Origin: Myxococcaceae bacterium
Lineage (GTDB): Bacteria > Myxococcota > Myxococcia > Myxococcales > Myxococcaceae
Direction: 5' to 3'
Length of the DNA: 8,717 nucleotides
Assembly (NCBI GenBank): GCA_018262385.1
Contig: JAGSPQ010000085.1
Coordinates: forward strand, 1 to 8,717
Every line of letters starts with the position of its first letter. Positions within the stretch are counted from its first letter, which is position 1. A program made the translations under genes and the position numbers. Of the stretch, positions 6,573 through 8,717 are shown piece after piece. The notes beneath the pieces are model-generated. The model was not told where the DNA came from, did no database searches, and saw only the letters and a program-made list of their open reading frames with translations.

Positions 6573-8135
6573 ATGCGCCTGCCGCTCTTGCTTGCTCTGT
6601 GCTCGTCGCTCAGCTTCGCCGCCGAGCGCCCGCGGCTGGCAGTGCTGGTGGTGATCGACCAGCTGGGCGCGTCGACCTTCGAGCAGCGGGTGCCGCACGC
6701 GACCGCCGGGATCCGGCGGATGGTGAACGAGGGCCTGTGGGTCAAGCAGCTGCGCTACGAGACCGCTCCGACGGTGACCTCGGTGGGGCACGCCACGCTC
6801 GCGACCGGCACCTGGCCCAACAGCCACGGGATCGTCAGCAACGAGTGGTTCGACGAGGGCCTGGGCCGCAGCATCCGCTCGACCGAGGACGCGCGGTACC
6901 AGATCGTCGGGCGCCCGCCGCTGGCGCGCGACTGCACCTCGCCGTGGCTGCTGAAGGTCCCGACGCTGGGCGACACCTTCAAGGCGTTTCGCAAAGAGGC
7001 GAAGAACGTCTCGGTCGCGGGGAAGGAGCGTTCGGCGATCCTCCCCGGCGGCGCGTCGGCGGACGCAGTGGTGTGGGTCGATCACCAGAGCGGGCTGTTC
7101 ACCACCAGCACCTACTACGCGAAGGAGCTGCCTGAGTTCGCCGCCGGCGCCAACGCGCTGATCGTGAAGGGGGTCACCGGGGGGATGGAGATCGGCCTCC
7201 CCGCGGGAGGGATCACCGGAAAGGGCCCGAGGCTTCAGCCGCTTCAGCAGCAGCAGCTGGTGGATGGGGGCGCAGAGCCGGTGAACGAGCGGTTCGAGCT
7301 GCAGCCGCTGTTCGAGCAGGCCCAGGTCGAGGCCGCGCTCGCCGCGGTGAAGGCGTACGCGCTGGGCAAGGACGACGCGCCGGACTTCCTGTCGGTCAGC
7401 TTCTCGTCGCACGACTTCCTCGCCCACGACTTCGGCCCCGATGCCCCCGAGCTCGCGGAGGCGTTTCGCCGCCTCGACGTGCAGCTCGGCCGGCTGCTCG
7501 ACGGGCTCGATCGCGAAGTGGGGAAGGGGAAGTACGTCGTCGCGCTCAGCGCCGATCACGGCGGCGGCCAGAACCCGGAGCTGCTGAAGGCGCGGCGGAT
7601 CGACGCGGGCCGGGTGGACGGCTACGGAAGAGTACGCGCCGTCCTCGAGGCGGAGGCCGATGCCGCGCTCGGAGCGGGCGACTGGTTCGCCGGCTTCTGG
7701 ACCCCGGGCGTGTTCGCGACGCCGGCGGGGAAGGCGAAGATTCACTCTGCTGACGCGCGGATCATCGCGGCCGGCCGGAAGATCGAGGGCGTCGCCGAGG
7801 TGTTCTCGCTGCCCGAGCTGGTCAAGCCCGGCAGCTGCGGCGCGCTCGGGGAGCTCTACCGCAACGGGGTCTACCCCGGCCGCAGCCCCGACTTCATCGT
7901 CGTCCCCCGGCCGTACTGGACGTACGGCACCCGCGACGCCGCCGCGCACGGGACGCCGTGGTTGTTCGATCGCGCGGTGCCGCTGGTGCTGTTTGGCGGT
8001 GGGATCAAGAAGGGCGAGCTCGAGGTGGCCCAGGCGGTCGACGTCGCGCCGACCCTCGCCGCGCTGGTCGGAGCCCCGCCGCCTCCGGCGACCGTCGGCC
8101 GGGTGCTGGTTCGCTCAGGCGCTCCCGCTCACTGA
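6573..8135 (+). CDS. Secreted alkaline phosphatase superfamily enzyme, PafA-like
   Basis: The 520-residue product has a short signal peptide (about 1-16, L-S-F-A then A-E-R-P). The alkaline phosphatase / nucleotide pyrophosphatase fold carries two-zinc ligands D29, D281, H285, D328, H329 and H459, and nucleophile T69 in P-T-V-T-S-V-G-H. The pattern resembles PafA, the metal-dependent phosphomonoesterase of Bacteroidota: N90 (H-G-I-V-S-N-E-W) and K151-x-R153 (G-K-E-R-S-A-I-L-P-G-G) match PafA's N100, K162 and R164. Phosphate-monoester hydrolysis in the periplasm is therefore likely, although family members also cleave diesters. It follows bufC by 14 bases on the same strand and may be the fourth gene of that operon. 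The ribosome site is weak (AAGAAG). Its last seven bases overlap the convergent lipoprotein gene. Confidence 0.88.
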   Translation: MRLPLLLALCSSLSFAAERPRLAVLVVIDQLGASTFEQRVPHATAGIRRMVNEGLWVKQLRYETAPTVTSVGHATLATGTWPNSHGIVSNEWFDEGLGRSIRSTEDARYQIVGRPPLARDCTSPWLLKVPTLGDTFKAFRKEAKNVSVAGKERSAILPGGASADAVVWVDHQSGLFTTSTYYAKELPEFAAGANALIVKGVTGGMEIGLPAGGITGKGPRLQPLQQQQLVDGGAEPVNERFELQPLFEQAQVEAALAAVKAYALGKDDAPDFLSVSFSSHDFLAHDFGPDAPELAEAFRRLDVQLGRLLDGLDREVGKGKYVVALSADHGGGQNPELLKARRIDAGRVDGYGRVRAVLEAEADAALGAGDWFAGFWTPGVFATPAGKAKIHSADARIIAAGRKIEGVAEVFSLPELVKPGSCGALGELYRNGVYPGRSPDFIVVPRPYWTYGTRDAAAHGTPWLFDRAVPLVLFGGGIKKGELEVAQAVDVAPTLAALVGAPPPPATVGRVLVRSGAPAH

Positions 8136-8410
8136 CAGAGCTTCACGTTCCACTCGCACTGCTCGAAGCACTTCGCCGCGGCGACGGTGTCGACGGGTTG
8201 GTTGTCCGGAGGGCAGATCTGGAAGGTCGACGTCTGGGTGCACTGCGGCCCGCCCCGCTTGTAGTTCGGCGAGTCGAAGCAGGCGTTGCTGCAGTCGTCG
8301 TACGCCTGCTGGCAGGTCTGGGTCCGCGCCACGGCCGTGGCCGGCCTGGGGGTCGCGCACCCGCACCCGCACAGCAACACCGCAGCGGCCAGACGAAGCA
8401 TCCTGGCCAA
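8129..8410 (-). CDS. Small Cys-rich putative lipoprotein of unknown function
   Basis: The 93-residue product (from TTG 8410) has a short hydrophobic leader ending V-L-L-C-G-C, a plausible lipobox with Cys16 as the lipidated residue. The remainder is soluble and has eight cysteines after the leader (C33, C40, C44, C57, C66, C81, C85, C92). They form C-x6-C-x3-C near the start and the mirror image C-x3-C-x6-C at the end, suggesting a disulfide-bonded helical hairpin. I do not recognise the family. GGAGG lies nine bases before the TTG. An ATG at 8401 (residue 4) is the alternative start, with a poor ribosome site and an even shorter leader. The 3' end overlaps the convergent phosphatase gene by seven bases, with no terminator between them. 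Cys-rich lipoproteins of this size are frequent in myxobacteria, so a link to the bufferin genes is not implied. Confidence 0.72.
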   Translation of the reverse strand: MARMLRLAAAVLLCGCGCATPRPATAVARTQTCQQAYDDCSNACFDSPNYKRGGPQCTQTSTFQICPPDNQPVDTVAAAKCFEQCEWNVKLCQ

Positions 8411-8508
8411 TACTAACCGCCTCCATCACCGCCAGCCGTTTCCACGACTGTGGCGGGAGGCGACGCGAAGGGCTAAGCCCCGCGGCGAACTTTTCGGGGA
8501 GGCCCACA
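8411..8508. promoter_or_regulatory. Divergent intergenic region with two small dyads
   Basis: These 98 bases separate the minus-strand lipoprotein from the plus-strand exported protein and should hold both promoters. I see CCAC-GACT-GTGG (8442-8453) and GGGCT-A-AGCCC (8470-8480), either of which could be an operator. No convincing -35/-10 pair is visible in either direction. Confidence 0.3.
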
Positions 8509-8717
8509 TTGAAGTCGATCTTCGCCGTCGTGCTCTGCGCTGCTGCCGTCGCTCGGGCCCAGGCGCCTGAACCGGTCACCGAAGTCGCCGACGCGGGCAT
8601 TGCCGACACGGGGCTTCCCGGGTCGCCGCCGGATCACCTCGCGATCACCGTCACCGAGCCGGTGATCGAGCCCACCCCGTGGTGGCGCCACTTCCATCCG
8701 TTCGGCTACGCGAAGGT
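8509..8717 (+). CDS. Exported protein of unknown function, N-terminal fragment (runs off the right edge)
   Basis: A TTG at 8509 is preceded by GGGGAGG ending six bases upstream, one of the best ribosome sites in the window. The frame stays open to the edge (69 codons). The translation opens with a Lys and a hydrophobic stretch ending A-A-V-A-R-A-Q-A, a typical Sec signal peptide with cleavage after about residue 19. The mature start is acidic and Pro-rich (P-E-P-V-T-E-V-A-D-A-G), followed by V-I-E-P-T-P-W-W-R-H-F-H-P-F-G-Y-A-K-V. The closing aromatic stretch could be the first strand of an outer-membrane beta-barrel, but too little is present to name a family. It is divergent from the lipoprotein. 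Confidence 0.7.
   Translation, partial: MKSIFAVVLCAAAVARAQAPEPVTEVADAGIADTGLPGSPPDHLAITVTEPVIEPTPWWRHFHPFGYAK

Noticed and set aside
6243..7949. 568-codon open frame on the minus strand opposite bufC and the phosphatase
   Set aside because: Composition is Arg/Gly/Ala/Leu-biased with no recognisable motif, and it lies across two well-supported plus-strand genes.

Overview
The window is GC-rich DNA whose gene content points to a myxobacterium-like member of the Myxococcota. The signs are an LATGGMAEVFLAR-type Hanks kinase N-terminus, an NtrC-type sigma-54 activator beside cell-envelope genes, Ala/Pro-rich envelope proteins, and a MurJ with an N-F-L-Q-N motif. The assignment is inferred from gene style, not from a marker gene.

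Left block, minus strand, 1-2692. In transcription order it holds an NtrC-family response regulator (2692-1304), a membrane-anchored M23/LytM-type peptidase (1234-140) and the first 32 codons of a Ser/Thr protein kinase that leaves the window (98-1). The gaps are short (69 and 41 bases) and no terminator is visible, so one regulatory and cell-wall unit is plausible. A near-consensus sigma-54 promoter with one extra spacer base lies just ahead of the peptidase.

Centre, plus strand, 2731-6558. murJ (lipid II flippase) starts head-to-head with the regulator. It is followed by a compact bufferin-type RiPP operon: a secreted Cys-rich precursor (bufA, 4582-4881), an MNIO/DUF692 iron enzyme (bufB, 4973-5809) and its DUF2063 partner (bufC, 5806-6558). 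By family knowledge, BufB and BufC oxidise precursor cysteines, and the exported product binds copper in the periplasm. A good -35/-10 pair and two small hairpins precede bufA.

The most distinctive structure is a strong intrinsic terminator between bufA and bufB. Its 14-base loop contains ten bases that perfectly complement the Shine-Dalgarno region of bufB. This suggests that enzyme expression is limited at two levels, by attenuation and by ribosome-site occlusion, while the precursor is made in excess.

Right block, 6573-8717. A PafA-like alkaline phosphatase-superfamily enzyme follows bufC after 14 bases. Its 3' end overlaps a convergent small Cys-rich lipoprotein gene. A divergent exported-protein gene with a TTG start and a strong ribosome binding site runs off the right edge.
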